A stretch of 64,000 nt of DNA from Antedon mediterranea. Its lineage: Eukaryota > Echinodermata > Crinoidea > Comatulida > Antedonidae. The notes beneath the pieces were generated by a model. The model did no database searches. It was not told the DNA's origin and saw only the letters and a program-made list of their open reading frames with translations. Position 1 is the first letter of the stretch, and the number at the start of each line of letters is the position of its first letter. The translations under genes and the position numbers were made by a program. Positions 36,409 to 51,000 of the stretch are shown one piece after another. The stretch is from contig NC_092671.1 of NCBI RefSeq assembly GCF_964355755.1, positions 21,356,001 to 21,420,000 on the forward strand, in the 5' to 3' direction.

Positions 36409-39400
36409 AATAGCTTCAAATCGCATTTGGAGACGTTTTAGACCATTTTGTAATTTTCAAAAAAACTTGTTAACATAAAAACACCAAAGTTCTTAGAATA
36501 GCTTCAAATCGCATTTGGAGACGTTTTAGACCATTTTGTGCATTTCGATGAAACTTGGTTACACAAAAACATCAAAGTGCTTAAAATCACATTATAAACC
36601 GTTTTAGACCATTTGAGCATTTCGATAACACTTTTCACACAAAAACATCAAAGTTCACAATATAGCTTAATATCCTATTTAAAAACGTTTTAGACCATTT
36701 TGAGCAATTCGACAAAACTTTTTCACACAAAACACCAAAGTGCTTAGAATAGCTTCAAATCGCATTTGGAGACGTTTTAGACCATTTTGTGATTTTCGAA
36801 AAAACTTGTTAACATAAAAACATCAAAGGGCTAAGAATAGCTTCAAATCGCATTTGGAGAAATTTTAGACCAATTAGTGATTTTCGAAAAAACTTGGTTA
36901 CACAAAAACATCAAAGTGGTTAAAATCACATTATAAACCGTTTTAGACCATTTTGAGCATATCGATAAAATTTTTTACACAAAAACATCAAAGAGCACAA
37001 AATAGCTTAATATCGTATTTGGAAACGTTTTAGAACATTTTGTGATTTTCGAAAAAACTTGTTAACATAAAACACCAAAGTGTACAGAATAGCTTCAAAT
37101 CGCATTTGGAGACATTTTAGACCAATTTGTGATTTTCGAAAAAACTTGTTAACATAAAAACACCAAAGTGCTAAGAATAGCTTCAAATCGCATTTGGAGA
37201 CATTTTAGACCAATTTGTGATTTTCGAAAAAACTTGGTTACACAAAAACATCAAAGTGCTTAAAATCACATTATAAAACCGTGTTAGACCATTTTGAGCA
37301 TTTCGATAACACTTTTCACACAAAAACATCAAAGAGCATAAAATAGGTTAATATCGTATTTAAAAACGTTTTAGACCATTTTGAGCATTTCGATGAAACT
37401 TGGTTACGCAAAAACATCAAAGTGCTTAAAATCACATTATAAACCGTTTTAGACCATTTTGAGCATATCGATAAAATTTTTTACACAAAAACATCAAAGA
37501 GCACAAAATAGCTTAATATCGTATTTGGAAACGTTTTAGAACATTTTGTGATTTTCGAAAAAACTTGTTAACATAAAACACCAAAGTGTACAGAATAGCT
37601 TCAAATCGCATTTGGAGACATTTTAGACCAATTTGTGATTTTCGAAAAAACTTGTTAACATAAAAACACCAAAGTGCTAAGAATAGCTTCAAATCGCATT
37701 TGGAGACATTTTAGACCAATTTGTGATTTTCGAAAAAACTTGGTTACACAAAAACATCAAAGTGCTTAAAATCACATTATAAAACCGTTTTAGACCATTT
37801 TGGGCATTTCGATAACACTTTTCACACAAAAACATCAAAGAGCATAAAATAGGTTAATATCGTATTTAAAAACGTTTTAGACCATTTTGAGCATTTCGAC
37901 AAAACTTTTTCACACAAAACACCAAAGTGTACAGAATAGCTTAATATCGTATTTAAAAACGTTTTAGACCATTTTGTGATTTTCGAAAAAACTTGTTAAC
38001 ATAAAAACACCAAAGTGCTTACAATAGCTTCAAATCGCATTAGGAGACGTTTTAGACCATTTTGTGATTTTCGAAAAAACTTGTTAACATAAAAACATCA
38101 AAGTGTACAGAATAGCTTCAAATCGCATTTGGAGACGTTTTAGACCATTTTGTGATTTTCGAAAAAAACTTGTTAACATAAAAACACCAAAGTGCTTAGA
38201 ATAGCTTCAAATCGCATTTGGAGACGTTTTAGACCATTTTGTGATTTTCGAAAAAACTTGTTAATATAAAAACACCAAAGTACTTAGAATAGCTTCAAAT
38301 CGCATTTGGAGACGTTTTAAACCATTTTGTGATTTTCGAAAAAACTTGTTAACATAAAAACACCAAAATGTTTAGAATAGCTTCAAATCGCATTTGGAGA
38401 CGTTTTAGACCATTTTGTGATTTTCGAAAAAACTTGTTAACACAAAAACACCAAAGTGATTAGAATAGCTTCAAATCGCATTTGGAGACGTTTTAGACCA
38501 TTTTGTGATTTTCGAAAAAACTTGTTAACATAAAAACACCAAAGTGATTAGAATAGCTTCAAATCGCATTTGGAGACGTTTTAGACCATTTTGTGATTTT
38601 CGAAAAAACTTGTTAACATAAAAACACCAAAGTGATTAGAATAGCTTCAAATCGCATTTGGAGACGTTTTAGACCATTTTGTGCATTTCGATGAAACTTG
38701 GTTACGCAAAAACATCAATGTGCTTAAAATCACATTATAAACCGTTTTAGACCATTTTGAGCATATCCATAAAACTTTTTACACAAAACACCAAAGTGCT
38801 TAGAATAGCTTCAAATCGCATTTGGAGACGTTTTAGACCATTTTGTGATTTTCGACAAAACTTTTTCACACAAAACACCAAAGTGCTTAGAATACCTTCA
38901 AATCGCATTTGGAGACGTTTTAGACCATTTTGTGATTTTCGAAAAAACTTGTTAACATAAAAACATCAAAGTGTACAGAATAGCTTCAAATCGCATTTGG
39001 AGACGTTTTAGACCATTTTGTGATTTTCGAAAAAACTTGTTAACATAAAAACACCAAAGTGCTTAGAATAGCTTCAAATCGCATTAGGAGACGTTTTAGA
39101 CCATTTTGTGATTTTCGAAAAAACTTGTTAACATAAAAACACCAAAGTGCTTAGAATAGCTTCAAATCGCATTTGGAGACGTTTTAGACCATTTTGTGAT
39201 TTTCGAAAAAACTTGTTAACATAAAAACACCAAAATGTTTAGAATAGCTTCAAATCGCATTTGGAGACGTTTTAGACCATTTTGTGATTTTCGAAAAAAC
39301 TTGTTAACACAAAAACACCAAAGTGATTAGAATAGCTTCAAATCGCATTTGGAGACGCTTTAGACCATTTTGTGCATTTCGATGAAACTTGGTTACGCAA

Positions 39401-41666
39401 AAACATCAAAGTGCTTAAAATCACATTATAAACCGTTTTAGACCATTTTGAGCATATCGATAACACTTTTCACACAAAAACATCAAAGAGCACAATATAG
39501 CTTAATATCGTATTTAAAAACGTTTTAGACCATTTTGAGCATTTCGACAAAACTTTTTCACACAAAACACCAAAGTGCTTAGAATAGCTTCAAATCGCAT
39601 TTGGAGACGTTTTAGACCATTTTGTGATTTTCGAAAAACCTTGTTAACATAAAAACATCAAAGTGCTAAGAATAGTTTCAAATCGAATTTGGAGACATTT
39701 TAGACCAATTAGTGATTTTCGAAAAAACTTGGTTACACAAAAACATCAAAGTGGTTAAAATCACATTATAAACCGTTTTAGACCATTTTGAGCATTTCGA
39801 TAACACTTTTCACACAAAAACATCAAAGTGCTTAGAATAGCTTCAAATCGCATTTGGAGACGTTTTAGACCATTTTGTGATTTTCGAAAAAAACTTTTTA
39901 ACATAAAAACACCAAACTGCTAAGAATAGCTTCAAATCGCATATGGAGACAATTTAGACCATTTTGTGATTTTCGAAAAAACTTGTTAACATAAAAACAC
40001 CAAAGTGCTTAGAATACCTTCAAATCGCATTTGGAGACATTTTAGACCATTTTGTGATTTTCGAAAAAACTTGTTAACATAAAAACATCAAAGTGCTAAG
40101 AATAGCTTCCAATCGCATTTGTAGACGTTTTAGACCATTTTGTGATTTTCGAAAACAACTTGTTAACATAAAAACACCAAAGTGCTTAGAATAGCTTCAA
40201 ATCGCATTTGGAGACGTTTTAGACCATTTTGTGATTTTCGAAAAAACTTGTTAACATAAAAACATCAAAGTGCTAAGAATAGCTTCAAATCGAATTTGGA
40301 GACATTTTAGACCAATTAGTGATTTTCGAAAAAACTTGGTTACACAAAAACATCAAAGTGGTTAAAATCACATTATAAACCGTTTTAGACCATTTTGAGC
40401 ATTTCGATAACACTTTTCACACAAAAACATCAAAGTGCTTAGAATAGCTTCAAATCGCATTTGGAGACGTTTTAGACCATTTTGTGATTTTCGAAAAAAA
40501 CTTTTTAACATAAAAACACCAAACTGCTAAGAATAGCTTCAAATCGCATATGGAGACAATTTAGACCATTTTGTGATTTTCGAAAAAACTTGTTAACATA
40601 AAAACACCAAAGTGCTTAGAATACCTTCAAATCGCATTTGGAGACATTTTAGACCATTTTGTGATTTTCGAAAAAACTTGTTAACATAAAAACATCAAAG
40701 TGCTAAGAATAGCTTCCAATCGCATTTGGAGACGTTTTAGACCATTTTGTGATTTTCGAAAAAACTTGTTAACATAAAAACACCAAAGTGATTAGAATAG
40801 CTTCAAATCGCATTTGGAGACGTTTTAGACCATTTTGTGCATTTCGATGAAACTTGGTTACGCAAAAACATCAAAGTGCTTAAAATCACATTATAAACCG
40901 TTTTAGACCATTTTGAGCATATCGATAACACTTTTTACACAAAACACCAAAGTGCTTAGAATAGCTTCAAATCGCATTTGGAGACGTTTTAGACCATTTT
41001 GTGATTTTCGACAAAACTTTTTCACACAAAACACCAAAGTGCTTAGAATACCTTCAAATCGCATTTGGAGACGTTTTAGACCATTTTGTGATTTTCGAAA
41101 AAACTTGTTAACATAAAAACATCAAAGTGTACAGAATAGCTTCAAATCGCATTTGGAGACGTTTTAGACCATTTTGTGATTTTCGAAAAAACTTGTTAAC
41201 ATAAAAACACCAAAGTGCTTAGAATAGCTTCAAATCGCATTTGGAGACGTTTTAGACCATTTTGTGATTTTCGAAAAAACTTGTTAACATAAAAACACCA
41301 AAGTGCTTAGAATAGCTTCAAATCGCATTAGGAGACGTTTTAGACCATTTTGTGATTTTCGAAAAAACTTGTTAACATAAAAACACCAAAGTGCTTAGAA
41401 TAGCTTCAAATCGCATTTGGAGACGTTTTAGACCATTTTGTGATTTTCGAAAAAACTTGTTAACATAAAAAAAACAAAGTTCTTAAAATAGCTTCAAATC
41501 GCATTTGGAGACGTTTTAGACCATTTTGTGATTTTCGAAAAAACCTGTTAACATAAAAACACCAAAGTGTTTAGAAAAGCTTCAAATCGCATTTGGAGAC
41601 GTTTTAGACCATTTTGGGATTTTCGAAAAAACTTGTTAACATAAAAACACCAAAGTGCTTAGAATA
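36409..41666 (+). repeat. 88-bp satellite array, segment 4
   Basis: This is 5.3 kb of continuous satellite. After about 270 bp of SINE-downstream block it is the second 5,611-bp unit: the 506-bp doublet copy, then class A monomers with gtacttag and gtgattag, and then the SINE-upstream block. No gene is visible. Confidence 0.97.
36920..37899 (+). repeat. 506-bp tandem doublet, second copy
   Basis: This is the doublet of 31,309-32,288 moved by exactly 5,611 bp. It keeps the same internal differences (accgtgttag in the first unit and ttgggcat in the second). The doublet is therefore older than the 5,611-bp duplication. Confidence 0.86.
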
Positions 41667-41743
41667 TGGCCGAGCGGTTAAGGCAGGGGCGCCGTTTATC
41701 GTACCTAAAGAGCCAACAACAACATCGGCAAGGGTTCGAGGCC
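41667..41743 (+). promoter_or_regulatory. Internal Pol III promoter of SINE copy 4
   Basis: The A box is at 41,667-41,677 and the B box at 41,733-41,743, unchanged. Confidence 0.72.
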
Positions 41744-42019
41744 GACTCGCTCCTAGTTCTGGTGGTGGAACAAGTCTTCTCGGATAAGGACTATAAACCG
41801 TAGGTCCAGTGTACACAGTTATAACATGTGTGTACTTTAAAGAACCCAGTTCATTATTCGAAAAAGAGTAGGGGGTTACCCCGGTGAACTGGTTCACACA
41901 ATAGCCTCTGTATCAGGGGGATTACCACCTATCTGATAGGACAGTGATTAATTCACTATTGGTAATCCTTGGCCACAGTGCCTAAAGACATAAAATAAAA
42001 TAAAAATAAATAAATAAAT
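41667..42019 (+). mobile_element. tRNA-derived SINE, copy 4
   Basis: This copy has the consensus form and lies in the second 5,611-bp unit. Its downstream satellite continues as in copies 1 and 5 for at least 1.4 kb, so it bridges two kinds of duplication: upstream it matches copy 3, downstream it matches copies 1 and 5. Confidence 0.88.
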
Positions 42020-45000
42020 AATAGCTTCAAATCGCATTTGGAGACGTTTTAGACCATTTTGTAATTTTCAAAAAAACTTGTTAACATAAAAACACCAAAG
42101 TTCTTAGAATAGCTTCAAATCGCATTTGGAGACGTTTTAGACCATTTTGTGCATTTCGATGAAACTTGGTTACACAAAAACATCAAAGTGCTTAAAATCA
42201 CATTATAAACCGTTTTAGACCATTTGAGCATTTCGATAACACTTTTCACACAAAAACATCAAAGTTCACAATATAGCTTAATATCCTATTTAAAAACGTT
42301 TTAGACCATTTTGAGCATTTCGACAAAACTTTTTCACACAAAACACCAAAGTGCTTAGAATACCTTCAAATCGCATTTGGAGACGTTTTAGACAATTTTG
42401 TGATTTTCGAAAAAACTTGTTAACATAAAAACATCAAAGTTTACAGAATAGCTTCAAATCGCATTTGGAGACGTTTTAGACAATTTTGTGATTTTCGAAA
42501 AAACTTGTTAACATAAAAACACCAAAGTGCTTAGAATAGCTTCAAATCGCATTGGGAGACGTTTTAGACCATTTTGTGATTTTCGAAAAAACTTGTTAAC
42601 ATAAAAACACCAAAGTGCTTAGAATAGCTTCAAATCGCATTTGGAGACGTTTTAGACCATTTTGTGATTTTCGAAAAAACTTGTTAACATAAAAACACCA
42701 AAGTTCTTAAAATAACTTCAAATCGCATTTGGAGACGTTTTAGACCATTTTGTGATTTTCGAAAAAACTTGTTAACATAAAAACACCAAAGTGTTTAGAA
42801 AAGCTTCAAATCGCATTTGGAGACGTTTTAGACCATTTTGGGATTTTTGAAAAAACTTGTTAACATAAAAACACCAAAGTGCTTAGAATAGCTTCAAATC
42901 GCATTTGGAGACGTTTTAGACCATTTTGTAATTTTCAAAAAAACTTGTTAACATAAAAACACCAAAGTTCTTAGAATAGCTTCAAATCGCATTTGGAGAC
43001 GTTTTAGACCATTTTGTGCATTTCGATGAAACTTGGTTACACAAAAACATCAAAGTGCTTAAAATCACGTTATAAACCGTTTTAGACCATTTGAGCATTT
43101 CGATAACACTTTTCACACAAAAACATCAAAGGGCACAATATAGCTTAATATCCTATTTAAAAACGTTTTAGACCATTTTGAGCATTTCGACAAAACTTTT
43201 TCACACAAAACACCAAAGTGCTTAGAATACCTTCAAATCGCATTTGGAGACGTTTTAGACAATTTTGTGATTTTCGAAAAAACTTAACATAAAAACATCA
43301 AAGTTTACAGAATAGCTTCAAATCGCTTTTGGAGACGTTTTAGACAATTTTGTGATTTTCGAAAAAACTTGTTAACATAAAAACACCAAAGTGCTTAGAA
43401 TAGCTTCAAATCGCATTGGGAGACGTTTTAGACCATTTTGTGATTTTCGAAAAAACTTGTTAACATAAAAACATCAAAGTGTACAGAATAGCTTCAAATC
43501 GCATTTGGAGACGTTTTAGACCATTTTGTGATTTTCGAAAAAACTTGTTAACATAAAAACACCAAAGTGCTTAGAATAGCTTCAAATCGCATTTGGAGAC
43601 GTTTTAAACCATTTTGTGATTTTCGAAAAAACTTGTTAACATAAAAACACCAAAATGTTTAGAATAGCTTCAAATCGCATTTGGAGACGTTTTAGACCAT
43701 TTTGTGATTTTCGAAAAAACTTGTTAACACAAAAACACCAAAGTGATTAGAATAGCTTCAAATCGCATTTGGAGACGTTTTAGACCATTTTGTGATTTTC
43801 GAAAAAACTTGTTAACATAAAAACACCAAAGTGATTAGAATAGCTTCAAATCGCATTTGGAGACGTTTTAGACCATTTTGTGCATTTCGATGAAACTTGG
43901 TTACGCAAAAACATCAAAGTGCTTAAAATCACATTATAAACCGTTTTAGACCATTTTGAGCATATCGATAACACTTTTTACACAAAACACCAAAGTGCTT
44001 AGAATAGCTTCAAATCGCATTTGGAGACGTTTTAGACCATTTTGTGATTTTCGACAAAACTTTTTCACACAAAACACCAAAGTGCTTAGAATACCTTCAA
44101 ATCGCATTTGGAGACGTTTTAGACCATTTTGTGATTTTCGAAAAAACTTGTTAACATAAAAACATCAAAATGTTTAGAATAGCTTCAAATCACATTTGGA
44201 GACGTTTTAGACCATTTTGTGATTTTCGAAAAAACTTGTTAACACAAAAACACCAAAGTGATTAGAATAGCTTCAAATCGCATTTGGAGACGTTTTAGAC
44301 CAATTTGTGCATTTCGATGAAACTTGGTTACGCAAAAACATCAAAGTGCTTAAAATCACATTATAAACCGTTTTAGACCATTTTGAGCATATCGATAACA
44401 CTTTTCACACAAAAACATCAAAGAGCACAATATAGCTTAATATCTTATTTAAAAACGTTTTAGACCATTTTGAGCATTTCGACAAAACTTTTTCACACAA
44501 AACACCAAAGTGCTTAGAATAGCTTCAAATCGCATTTGGAGACGTTTTAGACCATTTTGTGATTTTCGAAAAAACTTGTTAACATAAAAACATCAAAGTG
44601 CTAAGAATAGCTTCAAATCGCATTTGGAGACATTTTAGACCAATTAGTGATTTTCGAAAAAACTTGGTTACACAAAAACATCAAAGTGGTTAAAATCACA
44701 TTATAAACCGTTTTAGACCATTTTGAGCATTTCGATAACACTTTTCACACAAAAACATCAAAGTGCTTAGAATAGCTTCAAATCGCATTTGGAGACGTTT
44801 TAGACCATTTTGTGATTTTCGAAAAAAACTTTTTAACATAAAAACACCAAACTTCTAAGAATAGCTTCAAATCGCATATGGAGACAATTTAGACCATTTT
44901 GTGATTTTCGAAAAAACTTGTTAACATAAAAACACCAAAGTGCTAAGAATAGCTTCAAATCGCATATGGAGACAATTTAGACCATTTTGTGATTTTCGAA

Positions 45001-48000
45001 AAAACTTGGTTACACAAAAACATCAAAGTGGTTAAAATCACATTATAAACCGTTTTAGACCATTTTGAGCATTTCGATAACACTTTTCACACAAAAACAT
45101 CAAAGTGCTTAGAATAGCTTCAAATCGCATTTGGAGACGTTTTAGACCATTTTGTGATTTTCCAAAAAACTTGTTAACATAAAAACATCAAAGTGTACAG
45201 AATAGCTTCAAATCGCATTTGGAGACGTTTTAGACCATTTTGTGATTTTCGAAAAAACTTGTTAACATAAAAACACCAAAGTGCTTAGAATAGCTTCAAA
45301 TCGCATTAGGAGACGTTTTAGACCATTTTGTGATTTTCGAAAAAACTTGTTAACATAAAAACACCAAAGTGCTTAGAATAGCTTCAAATCGCATTTGGAG
45401 ACGTTTAAGACCATTTTGTGATTTTCGAAAAAACTTGTTAACATAAAAACACCAAAGTGCTTAGAATAGCTTCAAATCGCATTTGGAGACGTTTTAGACC
45501 AATTTGTGATTTTCGAAAAAACTTGGTTACACAAAAACATCAAAGTGGATAAAAGCACATTATAAACCGTTTTAGACCATTTTGAGCATTTCGATAACAC
45601 ATTTCACACAAAAACATCAAAGAGCACAAAATAGCTTAATATCGTATTTAAAAACGTTTTAAACCATTTTGAGCATTTCGACAAAACTTTTTCACACAAA
45701 ACACCAAAGTGTTTAGAAAAGCTTCAAATCGCATTTGGAGACGTTTTAGACCATTTTGGGATTTTCGAAAAAACTTGTTAACATAAAAACACCAAAGTGC
45801 TTAGAATAGCTTCAAATCGCATTTGAAGACGTTTTAGACCATTTTGTAATTTTCGAAAAAACTTGTTAACATAAAAACACCAAAATGTTTAGAATAGCTT
45901 CAAATCGCATTTGGAGACGTTTTAGACCATTTTGTGATTTTCGAAAAAACTTGTTAACACAAAAACACCAAAGTGATTAGAATAGCTTCAAATCGCATTT
46001 GGAGACGTTTTAGACCATTTTGTGATTTTCGAAAAAACTTGTTAACATAAAAACACCAAAGTGATTAGAATAGCTTCAAATCGCATTTGGAGACGTTTTA
46101 GACCATTTTGTGCATTTCGATGAAACTTGGTTACGCAAAAACATCAAAGTAATAATCACATTATAAACAGTTTTAGACCATTTTGAGCATATCGATAAAA
46201 CTTTTTACACAAAACACCAAAGTGCTTAGAATAGCTTCAAATCGCATTTGGAGACGTTTTAGACCATTTTGTGATTTTCGACAAAACTTTTTCACACAAA
46301 ACACCAAAGTGCTTAGAATACCTTCAAATCGCATTTGGAGACGTTTTAGACCATTTTGTGATTTTCGAAAAAACTTGTTAACATAAAAACATCAAAGTGT
46401 ACAGATTAGCTTCAAATCGCATTTGGAGACGTTTTAGACCATTTTGTGATTTTCGAAAAAACTTGTTAACATAAAAACACCAAAGTGCTTAGAATAGCTT
46501 CAAATCGAATTAGGAGACGTTTTAGACCATTTTGTTATTTTCGAAAAAAACTTGTTAACATAAAAACACCAAAATGTTTAGAATAGCTTCAAATCGCATT
46601 TGGAGACGTTTTAGACCATTTTGTGATTTTCGAAAAAACTTGTTAACATAAAAACACCAAAGTGCTTAGAATACCTTCAAATCGCATTTGGAGACGTTTT
46701 AGACCATTTTGTGATTTTCCAAAAAACTTGTTAACATAAAAACATCAAAGTGTACAGAATAGCTTCAAATCGCATTTGGAGACGTTTTAGACCATTTTGT
46801 GATTTTCGAAAAAACTTGTTAACATAAAAACACCAAAGTGCTTAGAATAGCTTCAAATCGCATTAGGAGACGTTTTAGACCATTTTGTGATTTTCGAAAA
46901 AACTTGTTAACATAAAAACACCAAAGTGCTTAGAATAGCTTCAAATCGCATTTGGAGACGTTTTAGACCATTTTGTGATTTTCGAAAAAACTTAACATAA
47001 AAACACCAAAATGTTTAGAATAGCTTCAAATCACATTTGGAGACGTTTTAGACCATTTTGTGATTTTCGAAAAAACTTGTTAACACAAAAACACCAAAGT
47101 GATTAGAATAGCTTCAAATCGCATTTGGAGACGTTTTAGACCAATTTGTGCATTTCGATGAAACTTGGTTACGCAAAAACATCAAAGTGCTTAAAATCAC
47201 ATTATAAACCGTTTTAGACCATTTTGAGCATATCGATAACACTTTTCACACAAAAACATCAAAGAGCACAATATAGCTTAATATCTTATTTAAAAACGTT
47301 TTAGACCATTTTGAGCATTTCGACAAAACTTTTTCACACAAAACACCAAAGTGCTTAGAATAGCTTCAAATCGCATTTGGAGACGTTTTAGACCATTTTG
47401 TGATTTTCGAAAAAACTTTTTCACACAAAACACCAAAGTGCTTAGAATACCTTCAAATCGCATTTGGAGACGTTTTAGACCATTTTGTGATTTTCGAAAA
47501 AACTTGTTAACATAAAAACATCAAAGTGTACAGAATAGCTTCAAATCGCATTTGGAGACGTTTTAGACCATTTTGTGATTTTCGAAAAAACTTGTTAACA
47601 TAAAAACACCAAAGTGCTTAGAATAGCTTCAAATCGCATTAGGAGACGTTTTAGACCATTTTGTGATTTTCGAAAAAACTTGTTAACACAAAAACACCAA
47701 AGTGCTTAGAATAGCTTCAAATCGCATTTGGAGACGTTTTAGACCATTTTGTGATTTTCGAAAAAACTTGTTAATATAAAAACACCAAAGTACTTAGAAT
47801 AGCTTCAAATCGCATTTGGAGACGTTTTAAACCATTTTGTGATTTTCGAAAAAACTTGTTAACATAAAAACACCAAAATGTTTAGAATAGCTTCAAATCG
47901 CATTTGGAGACGTTTTAGACCATTTTGTGATTTTCGAAAAAACTTGTTAACACAAAAACACCAAAGTGATTAGAATAGCTTCAAATCGCATTTGGAGACG

Positions 48001-51000
48001 TTTTAGACCATTTTGTGCATTTCGATGAAACTTGGTTACGGAAAAACATCAAAGTGCTTAAAATCACATTATAAACCGTTTTAGACCATTTTGAGCATTT
48101 CGATAACACATTTCACACAAAAACATCAAAGAGCACAAAATAGCTTAATATCGTATTTAAAAACGTTTTAAACCATTTTGAGCATTTCGACAAAACTTTT
48201 TCACACAAAACACCAAAGTGTTTAGAAAAGCTTCAAATCGCATTTGGAGACGTTTTAGACCATTTTGGGATTTTCGAAAAAACTTGTTAACATAAAAACA
48301 CCAAAGTGCTTAGAATACCTTCAAATCGCATTTGGAGACGTTTTAGACCATTTTGTAATTTTCGAAAAAACTTGTTAACATAAAAACACCAAAGTGCTAA
48401 GAATAGCTTCAAATCGCATTTGGAGACGTTTTAGACCAATTTGTGATTTTCGAAAAAACTTGGTTACACAAAAACATCAAAGTGCTTAAAATCACATTAT
48501 AAAACCGTTTTAGACCATTTTGAGCATTTCGATAACACTTTTCACACAAAAACATCAAAGAGCATAAAATAGGTTAATATCGTATTTAAAAACGTTTTAG
48601 ACCATTTTGAGCATTTCGACAAAACTTTTTCACACAAAACACCAAAGTGTACAGAATAGCTTAATATCGTATTTAAAAACGTTTTAGACCATTTTGTGAT
48701 TTTCGAAAAAACTTGTTAACATAAAAACACCAAAATGTTTAGAATAGCTTCAAATTGCATTTGGAGACGTTTTAGACCATTTTGTGATTTTCGAAAAAAC
48801 TTGTTAACACAAAAACACCAAAGTGATTAGAATAGCTTCAAATCGCATTTGGAGACGTTTTAGACCATTTTGTGATTTTCGAAAAAACTTGTTAACATAA
48901 AAACACCAAAGTGATTAGAATAGCTTCAAATCGCATTTGGAGACGTTTTAGACCATTTTGTGCATTTCGATGAAACTTGGTTACGCAAAAACATCAATGT
49001 GCTTAAAATCACATTATAAACCGTTTTAGACCATTTTGAGCATATCCATAAAACTTTTTACACAAAACACCAAAGTGCTTAGAATAGCTTCAAATCGCAT
49101 TTGGAGACGTTTTAGACCATTTTGTGATTTTCGACAAAACTTTTTCACACAAAACACCAAAGTGCTTAGAATACCTTCAAATCGCATTTGGAGACGTTTT
49201 AGACCATTTTGTGATTTTCGAAAAAACTTGTTAACATAAAAACATCAAAGTGTACAGAATAGCTTCAAATCGCATTTGGAGACGTTTTAGACCATTTTGT
49301 GATTTTCGAAAAAACTTGTTAACATAAAAACACCAAAGTGCTTAGAATAGCTTCAAATCGCATTAGGAGACGTTTTAGACCATTTTGTGATTTTCGAAAA
49401 AACTTGTTAACATAAAAACACCAAAGTGCTTAGAATAGCTTCAAATCGCATTTGGAGACGTTTTAGACCATTTTGTGATTTTCGAAAAAACTTGTTAACA
49501 TAAAAACACCAAAATGTTTAGAATAGCTTCAAATCGCATTTGGAGACGTTTTAGACCATTTTGTGATTTTCGAAAAAACTTGTTAACACAAAAACACCAA
49601 AGTGATTAGAATAGCTTCAAATCGCATTTGGAGACGTTTTAGACCATTTTGTGCATTTCGATGAAACTTGGTTACGCAAAAACATCAAAGTGCTTAAAAT
49701 CACATTATAAACCGTTTTAGACCATTTTTAGCATATCGATAACACTTTTCACACAAAAACATCAAAGAGCACAATATAGCTTAATATCGTATTTAAAAAC
49801 GTTTTAGACCATTTTGAGCATTTCGACAAAACTTTTTCACACAAAACACCAAAGTGCTTAGAATAGCTTCAAATCGCATTTGGAGACGTTTTAGACCATT
49901 TTGTGATTTTCGAAAAAACTTGTTAACATAAAAACATCAAAGGGCTAAGAATAGCTTCAAATCGCATTTGGAGACATTTTAGACCAATTAGTGATTTTCG
50001 AAAAAACTTGGTTACACAAAAACATCAAAGTGGTTAAAATCACATTATAAACCGTTTTAGACCATTTTGAGCATTTCGATAACACTTTTTACACAAAAAC
50101 ATCAAAGTGCTTAGAATAGCTTCAAATCGCATTTGGAGACGTTTTAGACCATTTTGTGATTTTCGAAAAAAACTTTTTAACATAAAAACACCAAACTGCT
50201 AAGAATAGCTTCAAATCGCATATGGAGACAATTTAGACCATTTTGTGATTTTCGAAAAAACTTGTTAACATAAAAACACCAAAGTGCTTAGAATACCTTC
50301 AAATCGCATTTGGAGACATTTTAGACCATTTTGTGATTTTCGAAAAAACTTGTTAACATAAAAACATCAAAGTGCTAAGAATAGCTTCCAATCGCATTTG
50401 GAGACGTTTTAGACCATTTTGTGATTTTCGAAAACAACTTGTTAACATAAAAACACCAAAGTGCTTAGAATAGCTTCAAATCGCATTTGGAGACGTTTTA
50501 GACCAATTTGTGATTTTCGAAAAAACTTGGTTACACAAAAACATCAAAGTGGATAAAATCACATTATAAACCATTTTAGACCATTTTGAGCATATCGATA
50601 ACACTTTTCACACAAAAACATCAAAGACCACAATATAGCTTAATATCGTATTTAAAAACGTTTTAGACCATTTTGAGCATTTCGACAAAACTTTTTCACA
50701 CAAAACACCAAAGTGCTTAGAATAGCTTCAAATCGCATTTGGAGACGTTTTAGACCATTTTGTGATTTTCGAAAAAACTTGTTAACATAAAAACATCAAA
50801 GTGCTAAGAATAGCTTCAAATCGAATTTGGAGACATTTTAGACCAATTAGTGATTTTCGAAAAAACTTGGTTACACAAAAACATCAAAGTGGTTAAAATC
50901 ACATTATAAACCGTTTTAGACCATTTTGAGCATTTCGATAACACTTTTCACACAAAAACATCAAAGTGCTTAGAATAGCTTCAAATCGCATTTGGAGACG

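Larger units (their letters stand above)
31065..42317 (+). repeat. Tandem duplication, period 5,611 bp, carrying a SINE
   Basis: Bases 31,065-36,706 match 36,676-42,317 at a constant offset of 5,611. Private markers are present in both copies: gagcaattcg at 31,091 and 36,702, gagacgcttt at about 33,742 and 39,353, aaaaacctt at about 34,024 and 39,635, and tccataaaac near 33,155 and 38,766. I saw no difference between the copies at the places I compared, though not every base was checked. Each copy holds one SINE and one 506-bp doublet. This looks like the most recent large event in the window, or an assembly artefact. Confidence 0.92.
39890..45110 (+). repeat. Dispersed duplication block, left copy (pairs with 58.8-64.0 kb)
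   Basis: This 5.2-kb block recurs from about 58,780 to the window end at an offset of 18,890. It includes SINE copy 4 and the downstream satellite. Matching anchors are accaaactgc at 39,911 and 58,801, the SINE at 41,667 and 60,557, and aacatcaaaa at 44,161 and 63,051. To the left of about 39,890 the two loci carry different monomers, so that is a junction. Confidence 0.88.
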
